64,000 nt of DNA from Sphaerulina vaccinii (GCA_022570795.1 JAKUDP010000011.1:496001-560000); one strand, 5' to 3'. Shown: positions 10,357-21,759, numbered from the stretch's first letter. A program made the numbers and translations. Notes: generated from the letters alone by a model not told the origin.

Positions 10357-11442
10357 TGTTGTTGCTGAACAAGTGTGAGATGGCAAAAGCGAATGTGATG
10401 AAAGTGAGACTGCGCGTTTGCTGATTGCCCCACTTCTCTATCATGTGAAGTCAACACATCAATACTGCGCCACTGGGCTTAAGACATGTTCACTGCCATC
10501 AGCATGGAGGTTCATACAGGCCTCGATCATGCAGTGAAGCACGAGCATCGTGGGTCTGGTTTTTCTAACACTCTCGCCATGTGCAACTACTGCGGTCTTG
10601 AGAGGTGCTCTTGATCTCCACGCACCGCTTTTCAACAGTCCCGAGAGTGTTTCTGTCAGATACGCGCGTGCAGACTGGAGGTGACTGCAAGTAGACTATG
10701 ACTTAGCCACCGAGCCCTGGTAGTATAGTCGATGGCCACGACTTCAAGCCTGCAGAGCCGCGCCATGCACACTGCAACAACACTGCAGGCCAATTCTTCT
10801 ACGCATCTTGCCCTGCAGGTTGCTAGGCTGGCCGCAGCGCGTGTGCCGTTTCTTGTTGCGTGGTGCATGGTGCATGTGCTTGAGACAGGGTATCGGAGAT
10901 CAGGACTTGCTTCAGCGCGAGGCAACAATGTAAATGGCGCCTCGCACTTCATCACCCGGTTTTCCATCATTGATGATGGAAAGGAGAACCAAAAGATGTG
11001 GTTGTGATCAAGAAAACGCGTCGAGGTTGAGTTCGCTGGCTTGAGTCTTCCCTGTCGCCGCTAGCGCGAAATGTGGGTCTTGATATGAAACTCTATCTTG
11101 GCTGTATCTCCTCCTCCTTCCAGTCTCACACCTAACACTTCATCGTTCATTATCGAATGCTTCACGTTCTCGTATTAGTAAATCACTGTTCTCAATGTAA
11201 ATGCTGTAAATGATCCTCATGGCACGAAATGCGCGACCAGTCCTAAGTCGACGGGCCAGTAGACTCGTCGCATTATGCAGGCAGCCTTGAAGCTGCACTC
11301 TGTCGAGAGACCACATTTGCAACGGCGCAAGATATGTGTAAACGGGACGCGGGGTACGAAGTTGCCCACAATCAAGTTGCTGACTTCACAGACTTGAATT
11401 TCTTCGCACTTCAGAATACCTCTCAAGAACAGCAATCTCAAG
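10357..11442. other. Intergenic, no gene seen
   Basis: Short frames on both strands overlap here, such as one at 10732-11007, but lack domain signals or matching introns. Confidence 0.5.
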
Positions 11443-12541
11443 ATGGCAGACAACCTCGACCGGCTCGCAGATATGGTGGAAATGGCGACAGGATCACGAC
11501 CAACGCGCGAAGAATTGTCTACCTACCCTCCACCCCCTCGATACAAAGGTCATTGTGACTGTTGCGGCGGTCCGGACTTCGAAGAGCCGTCTCCTGCAGA
11601 GGTTGCTTTATGGCAGCGATACGTTCATGACAAGCTCATCCATAAGACTTCTGCCGGGTTCACAACTCCAATCTCCTTCCTCCATGGGTCTGGCATCTCT
11701 GATCTCCCTCCTTCACGGCTCCCAACATCAGGCGCATTGCCTTTCCGACAACCTCAGAACTTTCCACCACGACCAATCGCTGGGGTTCCAACTACAAGAT
11801 CGAAGGTCCGGTACAGCCAGGAGGAGTCGTTAGATGCATTACTGCGTTCCACGACTCTCAACGACTCAGGACGAGGTCTCGTTCAGCCAGCGCCACAGCC
11901 AGTCAAAGGACAGCGCTCGAAACTCCGCAGCAAGGAGTCGACACAAGGTGCGTCTAGCCTTGTGATCACACTAAATTGCACTGCTGACTTCAACAGATGC
12001 CTCGAGTCACCCTGCACTCGATTCTTCGACTACCCTGCTACCAACACTCGAGGACAAGCTATCTCAAAAGAGCGACCAGCATCTCACCAAGTCAGCAGAG
12101 GACAAGCCCCATCTCCACCTCCATCGCACGCTGAAGACCAAGGTCAAGACTCGCCCTTCTGGCCCAGTTTCTCCCTCCTCCGACAACGCAGAGACACCCA
12201 GCTCGGTCCCACAAGCTGCACATTCGCCCCCTACAGTCTTCATGGCCTCTACCAGCAGAGCAATCTTTTCACGCATGCTCGCTACAGATCCCTCGAATAG
12301 AAAGCCGCTCCACTTTGACGACTTCGCCGCCGCAATGATCGATGCGGGGTTCGTCGTGAAGCGCTGCGGGCGCAATTCTGGCTCCGCGGTTAAGTTCAAG
12401 GAGGTACGCGAGGATGGCGGCACTATCACGTTTCACCGCCCCCACCCAGACCCTCACATCGATCACAACAAGCTGCGGACTTGGGGCGGAAGACTGAACA
12501 AGAATTTTGGTTGGGAGGTCGAGTCACTTGTGGAGCGTTAG
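11443..12541 (+). CDS. Fungal protein with C-terminal HicA-like domain
   Basis: Exon 1 is 11443-11947, a 49-base intron spans 11948-11996 (GTGCGT...GCTGAC...CAACAG), and exon 2 is 11997-12541. The join restores one frame to a terminal TAG. The N-terminus carries a short Cys motif (CDCCGGPDF). The middle is Ser/Pro-rich and probably disordered. The last 95 residues form a compact domain: helical AIFSRMLA and FDDFAAAMIDAGF, then SGSAVKFKEV, TITFHRPHPDP and LRTWGGRLNKNFGW. The order GSxxxF - HRPHP - LRxxGxRL resembles the HicA/dsRBD-like fold seen in many ascomycete proteins of unknown role. RNA binding is a possibility, not shown. Not called a toxin: there is no partner antitoxin gene, and these fungal versions are uncharacterised. 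Confidence 0.75.
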
Positions 12542-12660
12542 GTTTGGTTGTTTTGCGCTCCTTTCTGCCGTTTCCTGAGTGCTACGGCATCCGATTTCGT
12601 TTCTGCGCGCGAAAGTAGTGAGCGCTAGGTGGCAGAGAAAGAGTAGGATATGGCATGCAG

Positions 12661-13150
12661 CTTCCGGCGATGCCTGATGGCTGCGGCACCAAGATTAGTT
12701 CTGATATGCTGAAACATGAAAGCTAGGCATTCGGAGAAGGATTGTCTCTTCGTGCATATGCTTCCGCTGTGAACTGACTTCTAGGGCATCGAGATTGATC
12801 GCGGCATGCTGACTGACCAAAGCTAGACTTTTAGAGAAAGATTCGAAAGTTGGCATGCATGCTTCCGCTGATGCTCCTGTACTATGCCATTGAGACGAGC
12901 TCTCGTGTAGCCAAGCAACTTGTGCTGACAATTGGAGAGAGGTTTTGAAACTGGCATGTATGCTTCCGCTGATGTTCTAAGACCATGCCATCCTAGAGAG
13001 CTCTCATATAGTCAAGTGATTTGTGCTAAGCATTGAAGAGGATTGGCAACTGGCATCCATGCTTCCGCTGGTATGCTTCGACTATGCCATCAGAACGAGC
13101 TCTCGTATAGCCAAGCGATTTGTGATAAACATTGGAGAAGAATTGAAGTA
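12661..13150. repeat. Five-copy degenerate tandem repeat, about 100 bases per unit
   Basis: Copies begin at 12661, 12761, 12862, 12963 and 13062, each with CTTCCGCTG or a one-to-two-base variant. They share blocks such as ACTATGCCATC, GAGCTCTCGTATAGCCAAG, ATTTGTGCTAA and CATTGGAGA, and end in TGGCATGCATG. The last three copies are most alike; the first two have drifted. The array ends about 120 bases upstream of the ABM-fold gene and fills the gap between that gene and the HicA-like gene. No open frame runs through it. Confidence 0.85.
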
Positions 13151-13269
13151 AAGTTCAAGATCGTCGTGAGCTCCAGGTGACCAGGCCTCAACTCCGCTTG
13201 CCCGAAAGCTATAACAGCTGCAACAACCAGCACCAGATCTCACCAAATAATCAACAATACAGCGAAACC

Positions 13270-13732
13270 ATGTCATCCGTGAAGAAGAACCCCGAAGAGA
13301 CTCACATCTTTGCAATCCTCTACCCTGCACCAGGAAAGATGGAACGAGTAAGTCAACTATGAGCACGCGCGATAAGACCAATATACCGATTGAATCTTGT
13401 CCCAGCTCAAAGAATTGATGAATGACCACATCAATGCTGTTCACGAGAAGGAAGATTATACTCCACGATATCTCATGACAGAGCAATTAGACACCACAGA
13501 GCCTGCTTTGCATATGTTCGAGACGTGAGTTCTGCTGCCTCTCTGTATGATCACAGAGAAGCTGACCACTAGCAGCTACGTCAACCGAAAAGGCGCAGAA
13601 GATCATACCAAGACCGACAATTTCAAGGTGCTCATGGAATCCTGCGAGAAGGAAAGTGTAATGGCCAAGCCGCCTTATCTTGTCTTCACAAAGACTGTTG
13701 GTGGATATGATTGGGATCGAAAGAAGCTATAG
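13270..13732 (+). CDS. ABM-fold (antibiotic biosynthesis monooxygenase-like) protein
   Basis: Three exons (13270-13347, 13406-13524, 13576-13732) with introns of 58 and 51 bases give a protein of 117 residues ending in TAG. The start at 13270 has the context AAACCATG; an upstream in-frame ATG at 13177 is less likely. The sequence reads THIFAILYPAPGKMERLKEL, then YLMTEQLD, LHMFETYVNRKG and FKVLMESC. This is the beta-alpha-beta-beta pattern of dimeric alpha/beta-barrel ABM proteins, which oxidise quinols or polyketides without cofactor or bind small molecules. It is cytosolic with no signal peptide. It lies 1.4 kb from the RiPP-like block, so it could be an accessory enzyme there or a general detoxification protein. 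Confidence 0.75.
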
Positions 13733-15145
13733 CTTGTATCAGCGAAGGATTACTCAGTGCGAGCCAGTACGAGAAATGTCAATGTATACTCTAAACACCG
13801 CTGCAGTAGTACAATTCCAGTGTGTGCATGACCTCCGACTATCTCGAGTTCCAGGTCGTGTTCTCGAGTGTTGCTCTGCCGTCCTTCACTCGCTGCATGT
13901 CTGCGCCAGACATCGAATATGCAGCCTGATTAGAGCCACGCTTGAAGACCTGCCAAAAGCGTGTTCTAGTGTGGCAGCCATGTTTTCCAGGCCGCGGCCA
14001 GAAGCTGTCGTCCATTCCAGTCGCAAAACCACCTCCTCGAAGCAGCTAATGCAGGTGCAAGTCGGAGAAATCTTGAACATGCTGCAACACCCACTACCGG
14101 ACTCGTCCGAGAGCTCTAAGCCGTGGCTTGAGATCTTGTGGAGCTGAAGTATACATACTGTGCCGCTATGCCAAGCTCTGGCAGCCCTGCGATGCTACAC
14201 GTGGACGCCATCTTGCCTCTCCTCGTGGCTCGGAGACAGCGATGCACTTCCGCTGTACAGTATACTCCAGCCAGCCTCAAAGGCGCCACGCGGCAGACAG
14301 CTCAGAGAGGGACATGTTTTACGAATGTTGGTAGTCCTCAGCTCTTTGATGCATCAGCATCGGCCTTGGTCCTTGATCTGCGGTGAAGTTGTTGGCAACG
14401 CAGTCAGCAGAATCCGGTTGAACGTGTCGTCCTGTAACCGGATAGTTGCTAAAGAAGACCTAATGGCATCAGAAACAAGCCTCTTCCTTCGCGTATTTTG
14501 ACTTTCGCAGTCGCAATACCGCGGCTAATAAAATTGCATCAATGGTGCTTGAGTTCCTGGTGGCGTTCTTGAGATTCGGGTCTGGGTCCAGCTCATCTTC
14601 CGGTGAGCATGGCATCAATACAATGGAGCTAATCGTGCTTGTATACTGTGACTGTCACAATATTGGTATCGAACAGAATAACTTAACTTAGATTGTGATG
14701 GTGTGAAGCAGAAACAATGCACCTCAGCAGGAAAAGGAAACATTTAGTCATGGCCAAGTCAACCCTTGCACAGCCAAGCTCCGTTCTCCACTCTCGAAGC
14801 GACCTCACCTTTCTCGGAATACCAGCCATCAGGGATCTATGCTGTCCCAAAAGCTGAGTATAGCTCAAGTAAGCGATGGCGATTTCAGCAGTATTGGTCA
14901 GCACATCGAACATCATGCTACACTTCACCAGAACAAGGGATCGATGTGAACGATGACTCGGCAAGAACGCTGTCAGTGGTGTGACCTATCATGACCTGAC
15001 GACCAAGAACATCATGAGAGCATCGGTATATCGTAAAAGAGTGTCATGCCATTATCTATCTCATAAAGCTCGTAAGGATCGTGATTCGCTGCTGGCGAAG
15101 AATGCAAAAATGGGTGAAGCGCCTCAAATGTATGCTGTCGGTCTT
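13733..15145. other. Intergenic, no gene seen
   Basis: Contains a 155-codon frame at 13680-14147 that overlaps the end of the ABM gene and shows no motif or splice context, and several shorter frames. I see no supported gene. Confidence 0.5.
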
Positions 15146-16439
15146 CTAGGACTCGGCCTCTGGTGCTGGTGCAGCCTCTGCCTCTGCGACAGGTTCTGGT
15201 GCGGCAGCGCGGGAGTACGAGCTGGAAGTGGGAAGCAGGTTAGCGACTGTTACTAGGCACGCTGTAGATTGTGCTTGAATAGTCCTTACCCGTAGTTCTT
15301 GTAGGTCTTGTAGTCATATTTTCCATAGTTGGAGTACTTGCCTAAAAAGGTTGGGTTAGCACACATGCCGATGTTCAACGACCGGACAGCTTCTTACCGT
15401 ATCCTGGCTCACGCTTCTCGATCTCAGCCTCTGCCTCTGCGACAGATTCTGGTGCAGCGTCGCGGGAGTACGAGCTGGGAGTGAGAAGGTCAATGGCTGT
15501 ATCAGTTACGCTGTGGATTATGCTTGGATTGTCCTTACCCGTAATTCTTGTAGGTCTTGTAATCGTACTTTCCGTAGTCGGAGTACTTGCCGTAGCCACG
15601 CTTCTCCTTGAGTGCGTAGACAGCGTCGAGAACGGCATCGATCTCAGGGTCGGCCTCAGCCTCGGCCTCTCTTTTGTACGTGCTGAGAACGTGGTCAGCT
15701 ATCAGCGTAGTGCACAGGTATTGTTGTTAGCGATACCCATATGAAGCGTAGCTCGAGGGATAGTTGTTGTAGGTGCTGGAAACGCGGTTAGCTCTCAGCT
15801 CTTAGTGCACAGAGATCGTTGTTGGCGTACCCATATTTGCCGTCTGCAAGTCTTTCGGTTAGCATAGTCTCAGGCAACCAACCGACCAGGAGGATACGCA
15901 CAAGATCCGTAGTCTAGGGGAGCGAGTCAGCATCTGTCGAGCCACGCAATCTTTGAGGACAAACAACTTACTGCTGTACTTCACAGGAGCAGGAGCAGAA
16001 GCAGCTGCCTCGGCCTCGGGCTCGCTGTGCTATGTCAGCACAAAGATGTGTCGTGAGTAACAATTGCATTCTGACTTACGCCTCTCTACGATAAGTGCCA
16101 TATGAAGCGTAACTCTTTGGGTAGCTGTTGTACGTGCTAGGAGGAGCGAGATCAGCTATTGACTCAAGTGCACAAAGTTTCTGATGAGCACTCACCCGTA
16201 CTTGCCATCTTCAAAGCCTTTAGGTTAGCACAGTCCTCAGACGATTGATCGAGCAGGTTGCCACTCACAAGAGCCATAGTCTGCAAGGCAGGTCAGTTTG
16301 ATATGGCTCTGGCATCGATCAAGGCGGACGTACTGCTGTACTTAACAGCTGGAGCAGCTGGCTCGGCGTCTGGTGCAGCAGCTGGAGCGGCGAGAGCGCC
16401 AGTGGCAGAAAGTGCGAGAGCGAAGAACGTAGACTTCAT
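15146..16439 (-). CDS. Secreted Tyr-rich repeat precursor with dibasic sites (candidate dikaritin/KEP precursor)
   Basis: Twelve exons joined across eleven introns give exactly 225 codons including TAG. On the forward strand they are 16334-16439, 16269-16280, 16196-16217, 16080-16136, 15972-16024, 15898-15913, 15831-15851, 15737-15775, 15539-15682, 15398-15474, 15290-15341 and 15146-15221. Residues 1-17 form a signal peptide (MKSTFFALALSATGALA). Two copies of a unit with KYSNYGSC...DGKYGTYN (from residues 33 and 81) are followed by two copies of a unit with GKYSxYGKYDYKTYKNYGSY (from 140 and 183). Dibasic sites at 63-64 (RR), 112-113, 136-137 and 177-178 (KR) separate the units. The first two sites are followed by Glu-Ala repeats, as in yeast alpha-factor. 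This matches kexin-processed repeat proteins and the UstA-type precursors that UstYa proteins crosslink at Tyr. A Tyr-rich wall protein is the main alternative. Confidence 0.8.
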
Positions 16440-17129
16440 CTTGAATGCTTTGCGAGTAGTTGATATTGATCGGAGATGCTTGAAATGTTGATATGGCAGT
16501 CGAGTTGCTGAAGAGGCTTGCTTGTGAGATGATACTTTCGATGCAGGGCGGCAGCGAGGGGCTCTTTATGAGAATCCCATACAGCTCACATACAACAAGC
16601 CCAATGCCACCTCGCGACGCCCAGGCCGGTGTACGGCACAGCACCGTGACCACATCATTGGTGTCGTATCATTCTCAGAACAACTATTGAACCTTAGTGG
16701 AGCAGCATCGCGTCGTCCGCTTGGTGCCTCCAAGCCTCTGCATGCTGCACACGAAGGCGGGGTGAATCCTTTACGATGCGATGCAGCTTGATTACAGTGA
16801 CTCGGCTAAGATGTAGCTGTATTGAGTTGGTCGATCTGACTTTGTTGTACTGAGTGGCTTGGCTTTGGCGGGCTGGGCGGCACGCTAGTCATGCAAGTCT
16901 ATGCAGGCTTAGCTTTACGCCTTCGTGTAGAGCTCAGCTGACGATACCACCTTAAGGTGTGAGCGACGCTAAGTCACTCCATCCAGTATCCAATTTTGGA
17001 GCTCGTGTTCCAGAGACAAGTCCAGAAAGTATCGTCATATGCATTGCCAATCCTGAGCTCGAAAAGTCCAGAGCTGTAAGACTGCCACACCGCCCGCGCT
17101 TCTGTGCTCTCCAACATCACTCTCGCAAC
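16440..17129. promoter_or_regulatory. Shared divergent promoter region: repeat precursor and UstYa-like gene
   Basis: A 690-base intergenic region separates the ATG of the precursor (minus strand) from that of the UstYa-like gene (plus strand). A TATA-like CATAAAGA lies on the minus strand near 16562-16571. A CCAAT lies at 17047-17051, about 80 bases before the plus-strand ATG. Co-regulation from this region is inferred from the layout. Confidence 0.5.
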
Positions 17130-18103
17130 ATGTCGTCCACTCCTCTAATGAAAAGCGAAGGCAGACCCTCCGATGATGATTACAGCGATGCTAGCGACGC
17201 TGGCCAGATTCCACTCAACCAAAAGCGAAGAAGACATCTCTTCCGGAAAGAGAACATTGGATGGGCATGTCTCTTCGTCGCTCTTCTGGCACTCACGATC
17301 GGACTTTCTGCAGGCGTCGCAGTCATTGTGGTTCTCAGTTGGCAAAACAGCGGACCTTCATATGCGGAGAGTTTCGTGCCGTCGCCAGTAACAAGAGACC
17401 TGGACATCTCGTTTCACGAGACACGATTCGATGGCGCATTCATGAAGGAGAACGTCTACCGACGCAAAGCCAACAACGAGACCGATGCAGCTTGGGCAGC
17501 GCTCGGAGTCAATTGTGAGCTGAGATGAGCCTCCGACGGGTTATTTCGTTTGCTGACAATAATCCTCAGATCGCAGTGTTCTTATTCCAGAGGATGTCGC
17601 ACCTTCGGTGGGGCTGCGACCTGATCAAGTCCGAGTGAGCCAGAAGTATGGTGGAGGCTACCCAGCAAATGTCGAAGGTCTCCACCAACTGCATTGTCTG
17701 AACCTAGTAAGACAATCGCTATACTACAACATCGACTACTACCGAGCGAAAGGCGAAGGCGCCTTTGTGAATGCAGAACCAGTCGTGCAGAAGCACGTCT
17801 GTAAGTTGACAATCTTGGACCAGTCCAGAGACCAGGCTAACAGATCTTCCAGCACACTGTCTTGACATCATCAGACAGCAATTGATGTGCACTGTGGACA
17901 TTGGCGTACTCGGCCAAGTGTGGTGGCAACCTCCAGATCACGAAATGCCAGAGGCGTTCGTGGACTTCAACACGAAGCATGTGTGCAAGAACTTCGATGC
18001 GATCAGGCAATGGGCGGAGGACAGGCAGATGCCGATGGAGGTACCAGAAGACTTCCTGGCAGGTCCAAGGCCCGGAGACACTGTGCTCGACCATGTGCCG
18101 TGA
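17130..18103 (+). CDS. UstYa-like (DUF3328) membrane oxidase/cyclase
   Basis: Exons 17130-17514, 17570-17800 and 17853-18103 with introns of 55 and 52 bases give 288 residues. A short charged cytosolic N-terminus precedes one membrane segment (about residues 46-70), so the rest is probably lumenal. Both family signatures are present: HQLHC at 167-171 and HCLDIIRQQLMC at 207-218. In the characterised UstYa, PhomY and AprY systems these His/Cys motifs are tied to copper-dependent oxidative cyclisation of RiPP core peptides. It is divergent from the repeat precursor and convergent with the second UstYa-like gene. The start at 17130 is the first ATG in frame; longer versions would need a GTG start. 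Confidence 0.9.
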
Positions 18104-18840
18104 AGCGCTATCAAATCCCATAGATAATTTAAGCGTTGAAGCGACATGCCAAAAGCCGCGGTCTTCAGAGACTGGCGATCTTGAAGATATTTCTTAACCT
18201 GCCCAGCATCTATCGAGTCATATCCGCCTTCCTTGATATCGTATTGCACGTCATGTCCCGTATCCTGGGGTCTGGCACATTCGGCATTGCACGAATTAGC
18301 GTAGCCTTGCTGATAGACTTCGGCGATACGGTAGATCCCTCGTAATTCCTCAGATCATGATAGCATTTGGAGCAACGAAGCAAAGCTCGTGGAGCTCAAG
18401 ACTTGGAGACAATGCTTGAATAGCTGCGGTGCCGTATCGTGTTTAAAGCCCATGGTACTGCCGTCTTGAAGACGCTGAGTGTAGACCCGAGCTTCGTCCT
18501 AGTGGACCTGTAACCGATCGTGACTCGTCACACAGCATGCTGGGGCCAGCCTTCGCGCAACTAGCTTGTGCGGAACTCTATCACAATGTCGCGCGCCAGA
18601 GTGTCGAGAGTGCAGTGTCCGCTATCATGGAATGCTCCGGTGGAACCTCGATCGCCTACGATGGGTCAGACAACACCGCATGCTGAGGCCATGGCAAGCA
18701 CCTACCTTGTGATCACTCAGCGCCAAAGGGCCACCTCTTATGATCACAGAGTGTGCGCGTGTCTTTGGCATTGACGATTGCCACAGTTTCGGAGTTTGCG
18801 TGATTCGATGTGATGTATGCTCATTCAGAACCCCGATCGC
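18104..18840. other. Intergenic between convergent UstYa-like genes
   Basis: About 740 bases between the two stop codons. Only short frames are present, with no motif or splice signal that I trust. Confidence 0.5.
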
Positions 18841-19796
18841 CTACAGTGGATCCAAGAGTGGACCTCTCTTGCCTCGATCATCCATCCAAGCTCTTATCGG
18901 CTCCCACTTGCGACAAGTGCGCTTGCCAGTCCTGCCCAGCGCGATACCAAAGCCTTCGGTGTAGTACAGTGGCGAGGGTGTCAGATCTCCATGACACATC
19001 ACGCTTTGTCGCAGCCGATCAAGGCAGTGCTCCATATGCACGATGTCCCAGCCCTCGGGTGTGTCAACGTTTCCGCCATGGTGGCCGATCGTCAGGTTGT
19101 ACAAGGATTTGGAAACTTCCATGCGCACGGCGTTCAAGCAGTGGAGGGTGTGGAACATATCGGGTCTGTTACAAGATCAGCTCAATATGGATTCTGTTCA
19201 AGGAACAAGGAGTTGGCATAGGGTGTGCAACATACTCGAAGTGATACTTCCCAGTGATAGGTATATGCTTGAGCTCGGGCAAGTAGTCTCCAGCTTCTTC
19301 GTCTGTCATAACTGGCATCTCTCCTGTTGTACCGTATATCAGCATACCACTCAAGCAGCATGATAGCTTAGTGCTTACCGCGCAGCATGTCATGCCATAA
19401 ATCGTCCAGCTCTTTACTCGGCGGACCGAAGAACTCCTGCTCAGCATCTGGCTTGCGTATGATACGCTTGGCTTCTATATCCCATAGAAGAGCTCCAGTA
19501 TAGTATCGTTCCTCGTACTCGATAGCAGGCTGAGCATCTTTCATATCCGTATCGTGCACACATTGCGGCAGAATACTGCCATCTTTGCCATTGGACCACC
19601 ATGTGCTGATATTGATCGCTCCTGACAGTATCAAGAGGAGCACATTGAGACCAAGCAAGCAATACTGCCTCCTGGTTCGCTCTCTGTCACTTCGTGGACT
19701 CTTCAGAGACTGCCATAACCCTCCTTGTCGCTCATCGTCTTGCTCTTCATCTGCTAGGAAAGGTGCCTTCTGCAGTTTCAAATCCTCAGTCGACAT
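18841..19796 (-). CDS. Second UstYa-like (DUF3328) membrane protein
   Basis: Exons 19379-19796, 19236-19323 and 18841-19165 with introns of 55 and 70 bases give 276 residues ending in TAG. The N-terminal 43 residues are charged, followed by one membrane segment (CLLGLNVLLLILSGAINIS, about 46-64). The paired motifs HTLHC (174-178) and HCLDRLRQSVMC (215-226) are intact, and CRKWEPIRAW follows near the C-terminus as in the family. It differs strongly from the first UstYa-like protein, so it is not a recent duplicate. Dikaritin clusters often carry two or more UstYa homologues acting on one precursor. An upstream in-frame ATG at 19820 would add eight residues. Confidence 0.9.
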
Positions 19797-20736
19797 CCTG
19801 CGCGTCAGTAGTGGAGGCAATCTCTCTGTGATGGCGAAGGATCCAATACAGACGCGTCCGTCTACCTACCTGTAGCGCGAAGAGGACTCTTTCTCAACGG
19901 CTCGAGGGACAGATCAGGTCGTAATGTCTCACGTCCCATCGCCAACTCGTGGCACCAATATCGCTTGCATAGCCAAATGGGTACATCGGTATCCATCCTT
20001 ATTGGACATCTCTGCACGGTGGCGTCTGCTAACTGATTCTGGAGTGTCTGATCTCAGGTGTGGTGGAAAAGGGAGGCCGACAGAGCCGAGCAAGTGTGGA
20101 AAGTCAACATCGCCAAGTGTGGGTCCTTCACCACGTTTCTCCTGAAGCACCACCTATTCTTGGTCGACAACAACATCAACATGCTGCACAATTCAGCGAA
20201 GGCCATCAACACGGATCATTGTGGGCAAGTTACTGAACATCATCAGACGCGTGCACGGTGCTGACGGCGATAGTCATGCTCGATAGGTGTCGCTACCATA
20301 CATGCCATTTCCAAGAATCGTCTCCTACACGGAGTGGAGACCACGGAAGCACTGCGTACCACGGTATATCAAACACCCTCATCACGCTTATTCGCGATCA
20401 ACTGCATCGACTTCCTCATGCCGTCAGGAACGTCGCGCGTGGCATCTAAGATGCAGGTACAGCCTCATTTTGACTGGCCTGGTATCACGCGTACCAAACA
20501 ATCCTCAACCTGTCAACCACGATTCTGGCTGATGAGGCTCCATTTGCCCATAACGTCGACGACCACGCAGTAAACACTGCTTAGGAGTATTCAATCTCCC
20601 GTTGTCTGTATAATATGTACAAGGTAAGTCTTTCCATTCCAGTTCTCTTCTCATCAGCTTCAGCCTACAGCTTTTCTCCGGTCTCTTTACGCAAACCCAC
20701 ACTCTTTTGTACCCACATTCGTTTAACATAAACACA
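19797..20736. other. Intergenic with probable hydrophobin-like gene promoter
   Basis: No supported gene. A TATAAT sequence at 20609-20614, about 125 bases before the downstream ATG, and a pyrimidine-rich run before the start could belong to the promoter and leader of the gene at 20737. Confidence 0.45.
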
Positions 20737-21759
20737 ATGCATTTCTCTGCTGCTCTCATCGCCGCTCTGGCAACTGGTGCAATTGCCCTGCCAAACTACG
20801 GCTACGCTGAGGAGCCTTGCACCGAGGAGGAGGCCAAGCCAACATACCCAGCTGTCAGCACTTACTCTGTTCCAGAGGCCAAGTCCACGCACCCAGCACC
20901 GGTGTACTACTCATCTGTCCAGAGCAAGGCACCAGTCTACTCTGCGCCTGCAAAGTCCGAGGACCCAGAGGAGCCATGCACTGAGGAGGGAGAATATGCC
21001 ACTGCCACATACCCAGGCGCCAGCAAGGCCACCGGCTACGCTCCTCCAGCATACTCTTCAGTCTACTCTGCATACCCAAGCAAGGCCACATACCCAGCGC
21101 CTGTGTACCCATCTGGCAACAACGGCACCTACCCATCTGGTGTCCCAATGCCAACTGGCGCTCTGACGACTCCAATCTACTCGTCGACATCCTCCTCCAC
21201 CACCACCACTGTAAGTCAAATTGTTCTTGAAGACAGCACGACTCGGCTAATTTGACCTCAGTATTTCACTCCATCAACAACCAGCACCTCCACTTCAACT
21301 GTGGACCCTGACACGACCAGCACTACCACCACGGAAGAACCAACAGCCACCCCAACTGACCCAGGCTGCGGTAGCGAGGAGAACCCATGCGATGGTGGTG
21401 ATGTGCCATGTGATGGCTGTGACGGTGACCCAATTGATGGCGGCAACGTGCCAAACGATGGCGGCCCAGACGAGGAGGGTGACTCCTCTGATGCTGAGAT
21501 CTGCGGTTCCAGCAACACCCCATCTTGCTGCGCTGTCCCAACTGGTGAAGACGGTGTCTTTGTTGACTCGCCAAACTGCTCTGCTGCTGACGCAATCACT
21601 GGATGCTCTACCGGAACCACCTACTGCTGCCCTCTCACCGAAGATGTAAGTCCACATCACCTCAACAAGCCTGACACGATTCATTACTGACAATGTCCCT
21701 AGATGTCCGCCATTGACCAGACCATGCAATGCGCTGTCATCAACCTTTTCATCGGTTAA
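20737..21759 (+). CDS. Hydrophobin-like secreted protein with long Tyr/Pro/Thr-rich N-terminal region
   Basis: Exons 20737-21210, 21262-21645 and 21703-21759 with introns of 51 and 57 bases give 304 residues ending in TAA. A signal peptide (MHFSAALIAALATGAIA) is followed by about 140 residues of short repeats rich in Tyr, Pro and Ala (TYPA, PAPVY). A Ser/Thr linker and a Gly/Asp/Cys stretch come next. The last 75 residues hold eight cysteines spaced C-x7-CC-x15-C-x8-C-x6-CC-x14-C, ending AVINLFIG. The C-CC-C-C-CC-C order is that of hydrophobins, with loop lengths between classes I and II. It probably acts on the hyphal surface. The long N-terminal extension is unusual for the family. It sits just outside the RiPP-like block, and a link is not shown. 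Confidence 0.8.

Noticed and set aside
11443..12541. Toxin-antitoxin system from the HicA-like domain
   Set aside because: The domain is fused to a long eukaryotic disordered region, with no HicB-like partner; only the fold looks similar.
13680..14147. 155-codon plus-strand frame after the ABM gene
   Set aside because: It begins inside the ABM coding exon, has no motif and no matching splice signals.
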